This document shows positions 43,950-51,704 of a DNA stretch of 64,000 nt, piece by piece (position 1 is the stretch's first letter; every line of letters begins with the position of its first letter). The notes below the pieces were generated by a model. It saw only the letters and a list, made by a program, of their open reading frames with translations. It did no database searches and was not told the DNA's origin. A program made the position numbers and the translations under genes. Location of the stretch: the IMG/VR virus record IMGVR_UViG_3300034103_001746, positions 85,533 through 149,532 of that record, one strand, 5' to 3'. The stretch comes from a virus.

Positions 43950-45407
43950 ATTTTTTTCCTTATTATAGTTGGATATTTATTATTACACCAAGTATGGTAA
44001 GATAAATATTGTGCTAATATTTTATAATAATTCTTCTAATGGTCCCATTTGATTCAAATCTTTAAGTCCAGGATCTGACATTCCAAACAAATCTCGTGGA
44101 GCGCCAGCTAGATGCAAAAATGTTAAGTACATATTAGCAATTGTTCTATGATTAGGTTGTCCATAGCCTGGATAATCTATATAACGTCCACTTTTTAATT
44201 TACCACCCATATCTCCAATTACTACCATCGGCCACTCCCAACACCGACTGTGATGAGCTTCAGCGGCATCACTTAGATAAACGATCACGGTGTTGTCGAG
44301 CATCGTACCGTCCCCTTCTTTTATTGCTTCAAGTTTCTTACATAACCCCGCAATCAGATCAAAATGGAAGTGACGTATCATATCGTACAACTCCAACTGT
44401 GACATTCCGTTCTCTCCGCCTCCGTGACCCATATGATGCTTGCCCATCTTGAGTCCAAGGCCAGAGAAATTAATATCAAAATCCTGTTCGCCAGCCGCCG
44501 ACGAGATTGTTACCACATTTGTTAATCCACTAATCAATGAGGCTGCTGCTATATCAAATTGAGCATCTAATCGGTCTGTTTCAATAACACTATTATATTT
44601 ATTATTTACTACTGGACCCTTTTCTCTTAAAGTATGTTTTATATCGTTTAGTTTGCTCTGTCTATTACTTAATGCTTCAAAAGTTTCTATATAGGCTGTT
44701 AATTGTTGTCGTTCTGGGCCAGCAAGATTAGCTTCTGCTATTTTTATATCATTTTTAAGAAAATCTAAAAGATTATTTTTTGCTATAAATTCTTGTTTTG
44801 CATTACCTTCGGCAATGCTTCCAAATAAATTATTATATGCTTGTTGTGGTTGACATATAATTGGCATTAATTTAGCTTTATCCCACGCCGAAATGCTATA
44901 TACCACATTATTGTCGAGTTTTTTAGAAATACCAAGTCCAACAAATGGGAAAATACTAGGAAGAGCTTTAGCAAGAGCGCAGTCGATAGTTTCGCTAATA
45001 GATGTTGCTCCTTTGCGACCTCCAGGCACAACTCCTAAAGCTCCATGATCATTAGAATGTCCACCTCCGCATACGCGACCAGATAATCCATTAACAATTG
45101 TTAATTTATTTTGCCATTTAGCTACTGGCTCTAGAGACATTGGTAGTTTTTTCCCTGTCAATGATATGTTAATAAGCTCTGGAGGACCATTAAAAGGTTC
45201 TTCTGGACGCTCAGGGCGTATAATGCCTTCTGGTGGCATTTGTTGAGGTTTTACTCCATTGCTTTCAACAACAAAAACAAATCGTTTTGCTGTAATTGGT
45301 AAACCAGCCGCTTCTGCTTTTAACTTATTAAGTATAGGATATAAAAACGTAGCTGCTGCTGATAAACCAAGAGCTTTAAGCGTGTTTCTGCGCTGTTCCA
45401 AAAACAT
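43841..45407 (-). other. See DUF1552 entry; region boundary note
   Basis: This span includes the 5' part of the 70-residue gene, a 72-base gap (43950-44021) with AACTATAAT, and the DUF1552 gene. The gap shows no hairpin terminator on the minus strand; transcription of DUF1552 could run into the small gene. Confidence 0.3.
44022..45407 (-). CDS. DUF1552 protein with Tat signal
   Basis: A 461-residue protein. RRNTLKALGLSAAATFLYP (Arg6-Arg7) is a twin-arginine export signal. The body follows DUF1552: FVFVVESNGV, LTIVNGLSG, GGGHSNDHGALG, TIDCALAK, LDAQFDIAAASL, and the C-terminal IVYLSDAAEAHHSRC and MVVIGDMGGKLKSGRY. DUF1552 is abundant in Planctomycetota and a few other phyla, linked with secreted or cell-wall proteins, function unsettled. 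A full-length, exported copy in a phage is unusual and suggests capture from the host. Confidence 0.92.
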   Translation of the reverse strand: MFLEQRRNTLKALGLSAAATFLYPILNKLKAEAAGLPITAKRFVFVVESNGVKPQQMPPEGIIRPERPEEPFNGPPELINISLTGKKLPMSLEPVAKWQNKLTIVNGLSGRVCGGGHSNDHGALGVVPGGRKGATSISETIDCALAKALPSIFPFVGLGISKKLDNNVVYSISAWDKAKLMPIICQPQQAYNNLFGSIAEGNAKQEFIAKNNLLDFLKNDIKIAEANLAGPERQQLTAYIETFEALSNRQSKLNDIKHTLREKGPVVNNKYNSVIETDRLDAQFDIAAASLISGLTNVVTISSAAGEQDFDINFSGLGLKMGKHHMGHGGGENGMSQLELYDMIRHFHFDLIAGLCKKLEAIKEGDGTMLDNTVIVYLSDAAEAHHSRCWEWPMVVIGDMGGKLKSGRYIDYPGYGQPNHRTIANMYLTFLHLAGAPRDLFGMSDPGLKDLNQMGPLEELL

Positions 45408-45444
45408 AGTATTTGTAATTCCTTTTTGGCATGAGACCTGATTT

Positions 45445-45450
45445 ATTATA
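45445..45450 (-). promoter_or_regulatory. Possible -10 element upstream of DUF1552
   Basis: TATAAT on the minus strand lies in the 107-base gap, within GAACTATAAT. No convincing -35 is visible at 16-17 bases. It resembles the AACTATAAT before the 70-residue gene at 43949. Confidence 0.3.
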
Positions 45451-45514
45451 GTTCAACACAGAACTATTGGTACTTTGTCGATTTTTTGAAACTTAACACA
45501 AAGGTATATTTGTA

Positions 45515-45835
45515 TTAGTGTCGTTCTATTCTGTCTTCTAAAGCTTCTAGTGTTTTACCTAGCGTTGCTATTTGAATTTTCAGTTCTGTCATGACTTCTG
45601 TATTTCTCTGTAAAGCTACAGATAATGCTGCTTGACTTTCTTTATTTATTGCTAATCTTTCCATAATAAATTGTCTATCTTGAAGATATGGACTTTCATT
45701 TTTTATTAACTCAGCCACTTCTGATTTAGTTACCATTTTTTTTCCTATTGCTACCCAAAATCCCATCATAGTCACAATAATTCCGATACTTGTTGTAGCA
45801 ATATTTTCCCAAAAATGAATAATTGTATCACTCAT
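45515..45835 (-). CDS. Membrane-anchored coiled-coil protein
   Basis: A 106-residue protein with one hydrophobic segment (ATTSIGIIVTMMGFWVAIG) and a long amphipathic C-terminal helix with heptad-like spacing (ALSVALQRNTEVMTELKIQIATLGKTLEAL). The layout resembles spanin-like or holin-associated anchors. A role with the lysis block to its left is plausible but unproven. Confidence 0.7.
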   Translation of the reverse strand: MSDTIIHFWENIATTSIGIIVTMMGFWVAIGKKMVTKSEVAELIKNESPYLQDRQFIMERLAINKESQAALSVALQRNTEVMTELKIQIATLGKTLEALEDRIERH

Positions 45836-45901
45836 ATTATTTCTTTCTTATTATGACATTTATGTTATTTTGAGGAAAACTACAATAGATATACACTAAA
45901 A

Positions 45902-45935
45902 AGAAAAAGCCGACAGTACTTAGTACTATCGGCTT
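45902..45935 (-). terminator. Strong intrinsic terminator downstream of the 184-residue gene
   Basis: On the minus strand an AAGCCGA-(C/A mismatch)-AGTAC arm pairs with GTACT and TCGGCTT around a three-base loop, followed by a run of T residues broken by one C. It lies about 25 bases after the stop at 45961. The stem also reads well on the other strand, but no plus-strand gene ends here. Confidence 0.88.
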
Positions 45936-45960
45936 ATCTTATTTTAACATTTAATGGTTA

Positions 45961-46512
45961 TTAGCCGCCAGTTTTAGCCTTATAATCATTGTTGGTAACA
46001 GGCACAGGTCTGCCGATATTATATGTTAGTTGACCTGGAGCTGTTCTGGTTGGAGTAGCTGCTGTGTCGGTAGATAAAGAATCTACAGCCACAACAGGGA
46101 ATCCATTATCCCAAACGCCCGTAACACGATTATACTTATTGGCTCTAATTGCAGTAGTTAGTCTACGTGTTCTTAGAGTTTCTAGTTTATGAATACTACG
46201 AATTAATCTCGGTTGATTAGCTCCACTACGAAGAACGTTATTACTAACACCAGATAGTGTACTGGTTACTCTTTTGCCAACAGGTCTTACATTATTATAA
46301 GCAAAAGATCCAGCACTAACAGCTTCGTCAGCCCATGAATTATCTAAAACTGTTGATGCAAAAACTGTTGTGTTGAATCTGGAAACCTTTACATTAGCTA
46401 GTTTCGTTGATGTACCAGCACGAGTTGTAACGCCTCTATTGTTTACGGCGCCACTACCCTTAACATTAGGTTGAATTGTATAATCTACGCCATTGACTTT
46501 TGCTATAGCCAT
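45961..46512 (-). CDS. Basic Ser/Thr/Arg-rich protein, putative virion component
   Basis: About 183 residues from the ATG at 46512, which follows a GGAGA ribosome site; the upstream ATG at 46524 would place the site inside the gene. It is rich in Arg, Asn, Thr and Ser with no Cys and no membrane segment. Its composition and single-gene unit ending in a strong terminator suggest high late expression, as for minor capsid or DNA-binding virion proteins. No family recognised. Confidence 0.75.
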   Translation of the reverse strand: MAIAKVNGVDYTIQPNVKGSGAVNNRGVTTRAGTSTKLANVKVSRFNTTVFASTVLDNSWADEAVSAGSFAYNNVRPVGKRVTSTLSGVSNNVLRSGANQPRLIRSIHKLETLRTRRLTTAIRANKYNRVTGVWDNGFPVVAVDSLSTDTAATPTRTAPGQLTYNIGRPVPVTNNDYKAKTGG

Positions 46513-46557
46513 TTTTGTCTCCATAAAAAGGGTGTGTAATATACTTATACCCTAAAT

Positions 46558-47211
46558 TTAGGAATTTAGTTTATTTTCTTGTAAAAGTTTTAAGGCATTA
46601 ACAGAATTGACCTTTATACCAAAGAGTTTGGTTTTATAGATATTTTTAACTTGACCAATATTCCATATGTTTCCATTACAAATAATATTTATAGGAACTT
46701 TTTTATTAATTAAAGCAGAGGCGAGAATATTATCATTTATATCATCCAAAAGATACCCTGTGGATGGATAAATTGTATCTATTCCTCCAGTTAAAAGTAT
46801 TTGAGAAACTTTATAAAGTAAATCATAAGTAAAAATACGATATTCTAAGATATATCTTAAAGAGACATTATGTTTTTGACACAATTCTAAACTTTGTTTT
46901 ATGTCATCTCTAAACTTATCATATTTTCTATTACATAGATAGTATGGTTGTGCTACTAAATTAATAACTTGAGCACCCTGTTTAATTGCTGATTCTATTG
47001 AAACTAATCTAGTTTTTGTATCAGATATGCCTAAAGGGTAGTCTATAGAACTAGATATAATAATATGTTCTGGTAAATTATTTCTGGCTAATTTAATATG
47101 ATTTAAAAAAACAGAAACAGTATTTACGGAGGTGGTTTGAACTTCTTTAAAAAGACCTTTTAATTCTTCGTCTGATGCTGATATATCATATGCAGAAAAT
47201 TCTGTTATCAT
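46558..47211 (-). CDS. DeoC-like TIM-barrel protein lacking the Schiff-base lysine
   Basis: A 217-residue protein following the deoxyribose-phosphate aldolase pattern: SSSIDYPLGISDTKTRL, AIKQGAQVINLV, YILEYRIFTYDLLYK and IYPSTGY. The last corresponds to the aldolase FIKTSTG motif but has Tyr148 where the catalytic Lys would be, so aldolase chemistry is unlikely unless another Lys takes over. It overlaps the ClpP-like gene by four bases. The purpose of a DeoC fold in a structural-type gene block is unknown. Confidence 0.8.
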   Translation of the reverse strand: MITEFSAYDISASDEELKGLFKEVQTTSVNTVSVFLNHIKLARNNLPEHIIISSSIDYPLGISDTKTRLVSIESAIKQGAQVINLVAQPYYLCNRKYDKFRDDIKQSLELCQKHNVSLRYILEYRIFTYDLLYKVSQILLTGGIDTIYPSTGYLLDDINDNILASALINKKVPINIICNGNIWNIGQVKNIYKTKLFGIKVNSVNALKLLQENKLNS

Positions 47212-47885
47212 TTGAATTTTTTATAAGATTTGAGTGCCTCTAGTGATGGAAACTGCTTACTACCTAATACACCATCAGCAAAACCGTATTCTACTGCCTC
47301 TATTGAATTCAGAATCCAATCACACTTATTTGCAAGCTGAGAAACAATATGTTTTCTGGCCATCATTCTTTTCCAATTTTTAGTCGCTGCTATAGGACTA
47401 CTCATACATTTATCAGTGAAAATATCAACCATTTTATCACACTCTTGCTCATTCCATTGTACGCTACTGGCTGCGGCTTTCGAGTGTTCATCATTAATAC
47501 TAAAAGAGCCATAATGAATTAATACATTTGTATTTGGCATTAAAATACGCAAATCTGGAGATTGTAGTATCACACTACTTGCCGATTCAACACTTCCATA
47601 TGCCAATATAATTGTTTTTGCTTTAGAAAACTTAATAGCATCATAAAGACCTAAACAATCCGACCACATACCTCCTGGCAAATGCATATGAATTAAAATA
47701 GAATCATTAGACAGACTATTGAGGTATCTAATATTTTTTTCAAACGTTACTGCAACCCTATATTCTACTCCAGCCTCATCTTCAGTATCTATATGAGAAT
47801 GTAAAAAAATTTCTCTATTTTTTATATCTAAATTAAAAGTATGAATATTATATATGTCACTATCGTTAGCAATGTGAGATACCAT
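47208..47885 (-). CDS. ClpP-like serine protease, probable head maturation protease
   Basis: A 225-residue protein with the ClpP core: ILIHMHLPGGMWSDCLGLYDAIKFSKAKTIIL (split), GSVESASSVIL with Ser101 as nucleophile and VLIHYGS with His124. The order and spacing match ClpP and the S14 prohead proteases of phages. Location among conserved virion-type genes supports a role in capsid maturation. It overlaps the gene upstream by 20 bases. TATAAATA lies just upstream. Confidence 0.87.
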   Translation of the reverse strand: MVSHIANDSDIYNIHTFNLDIKNREIFLHSHIDTEDEAGVEYRVAVTFEKNIRYLNSLSNDSILIHMHLPGGMWSDCLGLYDAIKFSKAKTIILAYGSVESASSVILQSPDLRILMPNTNVLIHYGSFSINDEHSKAAASSVQWNEQECDKMVDIFTDKCMSSPIAATKNWKRMMARKHIVSQLANKCDWILNSIEAVEYGFADGVLGSKQFPSLEALKSYKKFK

Positions 47886-48321
47886 CTTTATGTCCTAAAT
47901 ATTTATATACTTTATCATTAATGTGTTTCATAACCTTAGAACCATCAAATGCTTTACCAATTGCTATTCTGAATCTGTATCTTGTAAAGATATCCAATGC
48001 TTCGACCCCATGAGAAGCTTCTATGAGATCAGAAATTTCTTTAGTGATTGAAAAATTGGTGTGGCCTATCCAAAAATTAAAGATTTTACCAGAGGCTGTA
48101 TTTTCATTGTACGGAATTAATCCCATCGGAGTTGCTATTGCTCTAATAGGTTTACTATGAATATGTGACTCATCGCTTTCTATATCGTCTTCATAATTGT
48201 TAGTAAATTTTTCTTCACTATCTGTTGACACTAATTCTATATTCTGTTCTTCATCACTGCCAAAAGGATCAAACCATTTTTGCCAAATAATTAAATAGTT
48301 TTCTGTTGTTTGATTTGACAT
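47866..48321 (-). CDS. Hypothetical phage protein
   Basis: A 151-residue acidic protein with a patterned C-terminal half (IFNFWIGHTNFSITKEIS and VEALDIFTRYRFRIAIGKAF). I do not recognise it, but the conserved-looking C-terminal region suggests an established phage family. It overlaps the ClpP-like gene by 20 bases and is likely in the same late block. Confidence 0.65.
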   Translation of the reverse strand: MSNQTTENYLIIWQKWFDPFGSDEEQNIELVSTDSEEKFTNNYEDDIESDESHIHSKPIRAIATPMGLIPYNENTASGKIFNFWIGHTNFSITKEISDLIEASHGVEALDIFTRYRFRIAIGKAFDGSKVMKHINDKVYKYLGHKDGISHC

Positions 48322-48323
48322 AT

Positions 48324-48710
48324 TTATCTCGTACTATACTGTTTAAATACACTTGATGGTTTAACTACTGGATCGTATTTTTGTGCATCTGATTTCTTAT
48401 TCTCTGAGTATTCTAATAATTTTACTAAGCATAGTTGAATAAACATATTATCAAAAGTATTGCTTTTATCTGTTAAAGATGTTAACGTAGTTATCGTGTC
48501 ATTCTGTAGCATTCCGGTATTAATCATATGTAATAACGTGCTAAATTCTGTACTAACTGGACTAATTTTATCCATATTATTTTTATCAAAGTTTGGCCAA
48601 TAACAAATAATATTAATTGTTCCATCATAATTTAATTCAAAATTAATACTGCACATAAAAGGTGGGCTATTTTTTCTTTTTGATAATATTTTTTTTAGAA
48701 ATTTAAACAT
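48324..48710 (-). CDS. Hypothetical protein
   Basis: A 128-residue protein with a basic N-terminus (KFLKKILSKRKN) and a beta-rich-looking middle (FELNYDGTINIICYWPNF). The basic start looks like a possible DNA- or membrane-surface contact. No family recognised. It overlaps the next upstream gene by eight bases. Confidence 0.6.
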   Translation of the reverse strand: MFKFLKKILSKRKNSPPFMCSINFELNYDGTINIICYWPNFDKNNMDKISPVSTEFSTLLHMINTGMLQNDTITTLTSLTDKSNTFDNMFIQLCLVKLLEYSENKKSDAQKYDPVVKPSSVFKQYSTR

Positions 48711-49053
48711 ACATTAATGCTTTTTTTATTATTGGGGTGTTCGCAACAAACTCATACGAGATATTATATGCATTGGTTACTTTAGAACCAATTGGTAATC
48801 TGCATACATAATGTACTACTATTAGTTTTTCTTGTTTTTCTACGTCTAAAAGAAATAAAGGTATTTTTTTTACATTTGTAGAAATATAAGAATCTAAAAT
48901 GGTATAGATATAATCCTGTATCGTATAATTTTCTTGATCATTAATAATCATTGTCAATGGATCATAATAATTTTTTGACAATGAAACTAGATGAGGAATA
49001 TTGGATTGAAGAGAATATAAAAATGTATGTAAGTTTATTTTAAAATCAAACAT
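48703..49053 (-). CDS. Hypothetical protein
   Basis: A 116-residue protein of mixed alpha/beta appearance (VVHYVCRLPIGSKVTNAYNISYEF). No signal peptide, Cys cluster or known motif. It overlaps both neighbours by eight bases, directly downstream of the sigma factor gene. Confidence 0.6.
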   Translation of the reverse strand: MFDFKINLHTFLYSLQSNIPHLVSLSKNYYDPLTMIINDQENYTIQDYIYTILDSYISTNVKKIPLFLLDVEKQEKLIVVHYVCRLPIGSKVTNAYNISYEFVANTPIIKKALMYV

Positions 49054-49630
49054 ATTCTCTGATTTTAGATAATCCTTTTTGAATATTTTGTCTTACTGCT
49101 TCTCTCGTCACTCCGAATTGCTTTCCAATGTCTGATAATGTCTTATCATTAAAATAATATTCTATAATTTGCTGTTTTTGTTTATCTGATATAATTCCGG
49201 ACGACAGCAATACTTCAATATTAGAAGATAGATGTTCCGAATATTCCTGATCTTCAATAATTTTAGCAGGATCGTATTCTACGTTATCAGAAATATTTTC
49301 TGCAAAAGTTGAGTCGTTGTTTGCTTCGTTATTGTATAGAGACAATGATTGATTATTTTTTTTATATTTATTAGTCAAATATGTTTTAATAGCCCATATT
49401 CCACACTGATTGCGATAAGAATATTTTGTTTTTCCTTTACCATCAAAACCTTTACGATTTGCGTCCCATCTCCAATCTGCAAACATAATCGCGGAGGCTA
49501 TGTCTGCTATCGCGTCTTCATTATTTAATAATTCTTTTCTAAGAGATGAATAAAAATTAGGAGCAAACTTAGAAATAATTTTTTTTGCTAGAGTGATGTA
49601 TGTAGATAGATTGTCAAATTCTTTTTCCAT
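49046..49630 (-). CDS. Phage sigma factor (gp55-like), sigma-70 region 2 and 4
   Basis: About 194 residues from the ATG at 49630, which follows an AAGGAA site (the TTG at 49657 has none). Residues ~40-85 (ADIASAIMFADWRWD and TKYSYRNQCGIWAIKTYL) match sigma region 2. Residues ~155-190 (TLSDIGKQFGVTREAVRQNIQ) match region 4. It should redirect host RNA polymerase to phage promoters, like T4 gp55. TATAAATA sequences occur upstream of some genes nearby. Region 3 and the N-terminal region 1 are missing. Confidence 0.9.
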   Translation of the reverse strand: MEKEFDNLSTYITLAKKIISKFAPNFYSSLRKELLNNEDAIADIASAIMFADWRWDANRKGFDGKGKTKYSYRNQCGIWAIKTYLTNKYKKNNQSLSLYNNEANNDSTFAENISDNVEYDPAKIIEDQEYSEHLSSNIEVLLSSGIISDKQKQQIIEYYFNDKTLSDIGKQFGVTREAVRQNIQKGLSKIREYV

Positions 49631-49683
49631 GAAAATTCCTTTATTTAAAAATTCCAAATAGTAAACAGTTTTATTACTTACTA

Positions 49684-50208
49684 TTATTTAGTTAACTTTT
49701 TCCACTGTTCAGGATCAGGTCTGTCTTTATCTCCAGGTTTTGCTGGTCTATAATTTTTACCCTCCTTTTGCTTCTTTTTTCTGATGTTGTCCCATAGTCC
49801 TGGTTTTGAGTCTGCTTCACTTTCTTCGTCATTTGACTCCACAAACATAACAAAATCGTGAATGGTTCTCATATAGTCCTCGGTGATGGCGATTTTACCC
49901 TGTAGCCAGCTTTCTGTCAAGTTTTCCTTAATATTTGGATTCTCAAGGGCTGCTAGTATCGCCTGACTATGTTGCATAATTGCTTTTAATGAACCAACGC
50001 TCATTTCAAAAAAATCTTGTTTATATTCTAAAAGTTCAGTATCTGTATTTTCATCAGACTTGCATTTTCCTTCCATGACATCTTGCGTTAAAGGATCGGC
50101 AAAATTATCCTCTTTATTTGAAGGATAAGTAGATACTTGATTAATTAATTTTTTAGATGATGTAACAGCATCATTGAGCTTATTTAGGATATCTATAAAT
50201 CTATTCAT
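49684..50208 (-). CDS. Phage protein with conserved basic C-terminal motif
   Basis: A 174-residue protein, largely helical. The C-terminus GLWDNIRKKKQKEGKNYR then PAKPGDKDRPDPEQWKKL is a basic motif I recall from many phage structural-region proteins. It begins three bases downstream of the 138-residue Cys-motif gene. It may bind DNA or a virion partner. It is upstream of the sigma gene in transcription order. Confidence 0.78.
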   Translation of the reverse strand: MNRFIDILNKLNDAVTSSKKLINQVSTYPSNKEDNFADPLTQDVMEGKCKSDENTDTELLEYKQDFFEMSVGSLKAIMQHSQAILAALENPNIKENLTESWLQGKIAITEDYMRTIHDFVMFVESNDEESEADSKPGLWDNIRKKKQKEGKNYRPAKPGDKDRPDPEQWKKLTK

Positions 50209-50211
50209 GGG

Positions 50212-50628
50212 TTAATCCTTTAGTGGGCCACCAGTAATCCAAACGTCGCAAGTTCTGTCTCCAGCACATTTAAAATCAAATAGTTCACAATAGCCAAGAT
50301 TTGCTAATTCAACAATTTTTCCAGCCTCATTCATATCTTCTTCACAAATACCTTTTTCGATGCACTTGCGCATTTTTTCTTTTATAATAAATGCTGCACA
50401 ATTTTTACATCTCATAGTTTTAGCTTCTTCTACAGACGTTTTGAATAAATCTGCTTTTTGTATCCAAAATTCTGGATTATCTAATTCTGGATTGGCTGGT
50501 CCATAGTTAGCTTTTTCTACACAAATTTTGCGATTGGCTAAATTTAGAGTAATATCTTGAGTCGCTGGTGGACATTCTATATTGTTCTGTATTTGATTTA
50601 GAAGTTCGTCTGCTCGTGATTTAAACAT
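50212..50628 (-). CDS. Cys-motif phage structural-type protein
   Basis: A 138-residue protein. MRCKNCAAFIIKEKMRKCIEKG, then GYCELFDFKCAGDRTCDVWITGGP form the Cys pattern (CxxC...C...C...CxxC) known in small proteins of large tailed phages; I cannot name its role. Six or more Cys suggest a metal-binding site. It overlaps no neighbours but lies within four bases of both. Confidence 0.82.
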   Translation of the reverse strand: MFKSRADELLNQIQNNIECPPATQDITLNLANRKICVEKANYGPANPELDNPEFWIQKADLFKTSVEEAKTMRCKNCAAFIIKEKMRKCIEKGICEEDMNEAGKIVELANLGYCELFDFKCAGDRTCDVWITGGPLKD

Positions 50629-50632
50629 AAAA

Positions 50633-51175
50633 TTAAGCCTGAATACTTAAGAAGTTGTCTAAACCCATTTGGTCTATAAGCTTTAAAAAGCTTTCATAAA
50701 GAACAATACCATCCTCACTACCTTGAAGTAATGGAATCATAATATTAGCAGTTAATTCATCTCCTACTGCTCTGGCCGCTGTGATTGTTGCTTTTTCTGT
50801 AGCAGCAGCTTCTCTAACTGATTCTAAATTGTATTTGATCATAGCAACCATATCATGTCTAGTCCAAGAAGGAGGACTAACAGTAAGGGGTTGATAGTCA
50901 GCATCAAAAAATTCTAATCTAGATAGATTAATTATAGCATGTTCATGCTCTTCTTTCGCGTCTGCCCTGATGGTTTCTGCTAATTTTTTATAGCCCCATC
51001 TATCTAAATGAATTGCTTGTGCTGATAATGATGTCGTTTGTTGCCAGTGAATATTTAATGACTTTTTAAGTAGTTCAATAACCATATCACTAGAATAATT
51101 TTCAACTGTTTGTGCTGTTGTATTCACTATTTTATCCTTTTGTTCTTTTAATAGTTCTGATATTGTTTTAGTCAT
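50633..51175 (-). CDS. Bacterioferritin-fold protein with altered ferroxidase site
   Basis: A 180-residue four-helix protein aligning to bacterioferritin over the whole length, including LDRWGYKKLAETIRADAKEEHEHA and the final DQMGLDNFLSIQA. Glu76 and His79 (Bfr Glu51/His54) and Glu118 (Glu94) are kept. The positions of Bfr Glu18, Glu127 and His130 are His43, Ser153 and Gly156, and the haem Met is His77, so iron oxidation is doubtful. It may be structural or bind metal differently. It sits next to virion-type genes. Confidence 0.85.
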   Translation of the reverse strand: MTKTISELLKEQKDKIVNTTAQTVENYSSDMVIELLKKSLNIHWQQTTSLSAQAIHLDRWGYKKLAETIRADAKEEHEHAIINLSRLEFFDADYQPLTVSPPSWTRHDMVAMIKYNLESVREAAATEKATITAARAVGDELTANIMIPLLQGSEDGIVLYESFLKLIDQMGLDNFLSIQA

Positions 51176-51178
51176 TTT

Positions 51179-51694
51179 TCACCATGCCTTACAGGACCAG
51201 TATCTTGCTTTCCATTTAGGGCCAGGATTTTCACAATTATGTCTGGCTCTAAAACTTTTACGTCTTTCGGGAATATTCTTTTTTATTTTCATATTTGGGT
51301 CACCAAAATTTACTTTAACGACATTGCCTTTATCGTTTTTAACATAAACACTAAATTTTTTGGGGCCATCTGGTGTTCTGAATGGTTTATTTAAGGTTAC
51401 TTTGCGACCACCCTTTTCAGCAGCTATAAGCTTCTCATCTTCGTCATATATTGCTACACATTCTGTTTCCCATGTAAATTCATTCCATTCATCATCCCAT
51501 TCACAATTTGTAGCCAAAAGCTCGTCGTGCATTTGTTCAACAAGAGATGCCTTGTCTTTTTTTCTTGTTTGAGATAAACAAATAGCCACTCTCTGTTTTG
51601 TATCCGGGTAGTCTTTTTTCATTGTTTCGTTGCTCATGCAACGATTTAAGAACTTATTTTTTTCTTCGTTATCTTTTTTTTCTGGAATAGGCAT
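51179..51694 (-). CDS. Phage protein with DUF6321-like C-terminal motif
   Basis: A 171-residue protein. The N-terminus has FLNRCMSNETMKKDYPD then QRVAICLSQ, and the C-terminus has MKIKKNIPERRKSFRARHNC and PKWKARYWSCKAW; both motifs are familiar from phage prohead-region proteins. The basic Cys/Trp end likely binds metal or nucleic acid. It starts ten bases after the glycosyltransferase stop. Confidence 0.82.
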   Translation of the reverse strand: MPIPEKKDNEEKNKFLNRCMSNETMKKDYPDTKQRVAICLSQTRKKDKASLVEQMHDELLATNCEWDDEWNEFTWETECVAIYDEDEKLIAAEKGGRKVTLNKPFRTPDGPKKFSVYVKNDKGNVVKVNFGDPNMKIKKNIPERRKSFRARHNCENPGPKWKARYWSCKAW

Positions 51695-51704
51695 ATATTA
51701 TCTC

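Noticed and set aside
46551-46562. Perfect 12-base palindrome CCTAAATTTAGG
   Set aside because: AT-rich and overlaps the DeoC-like stop region; likely chance, with no repeat of it found elsewhere.
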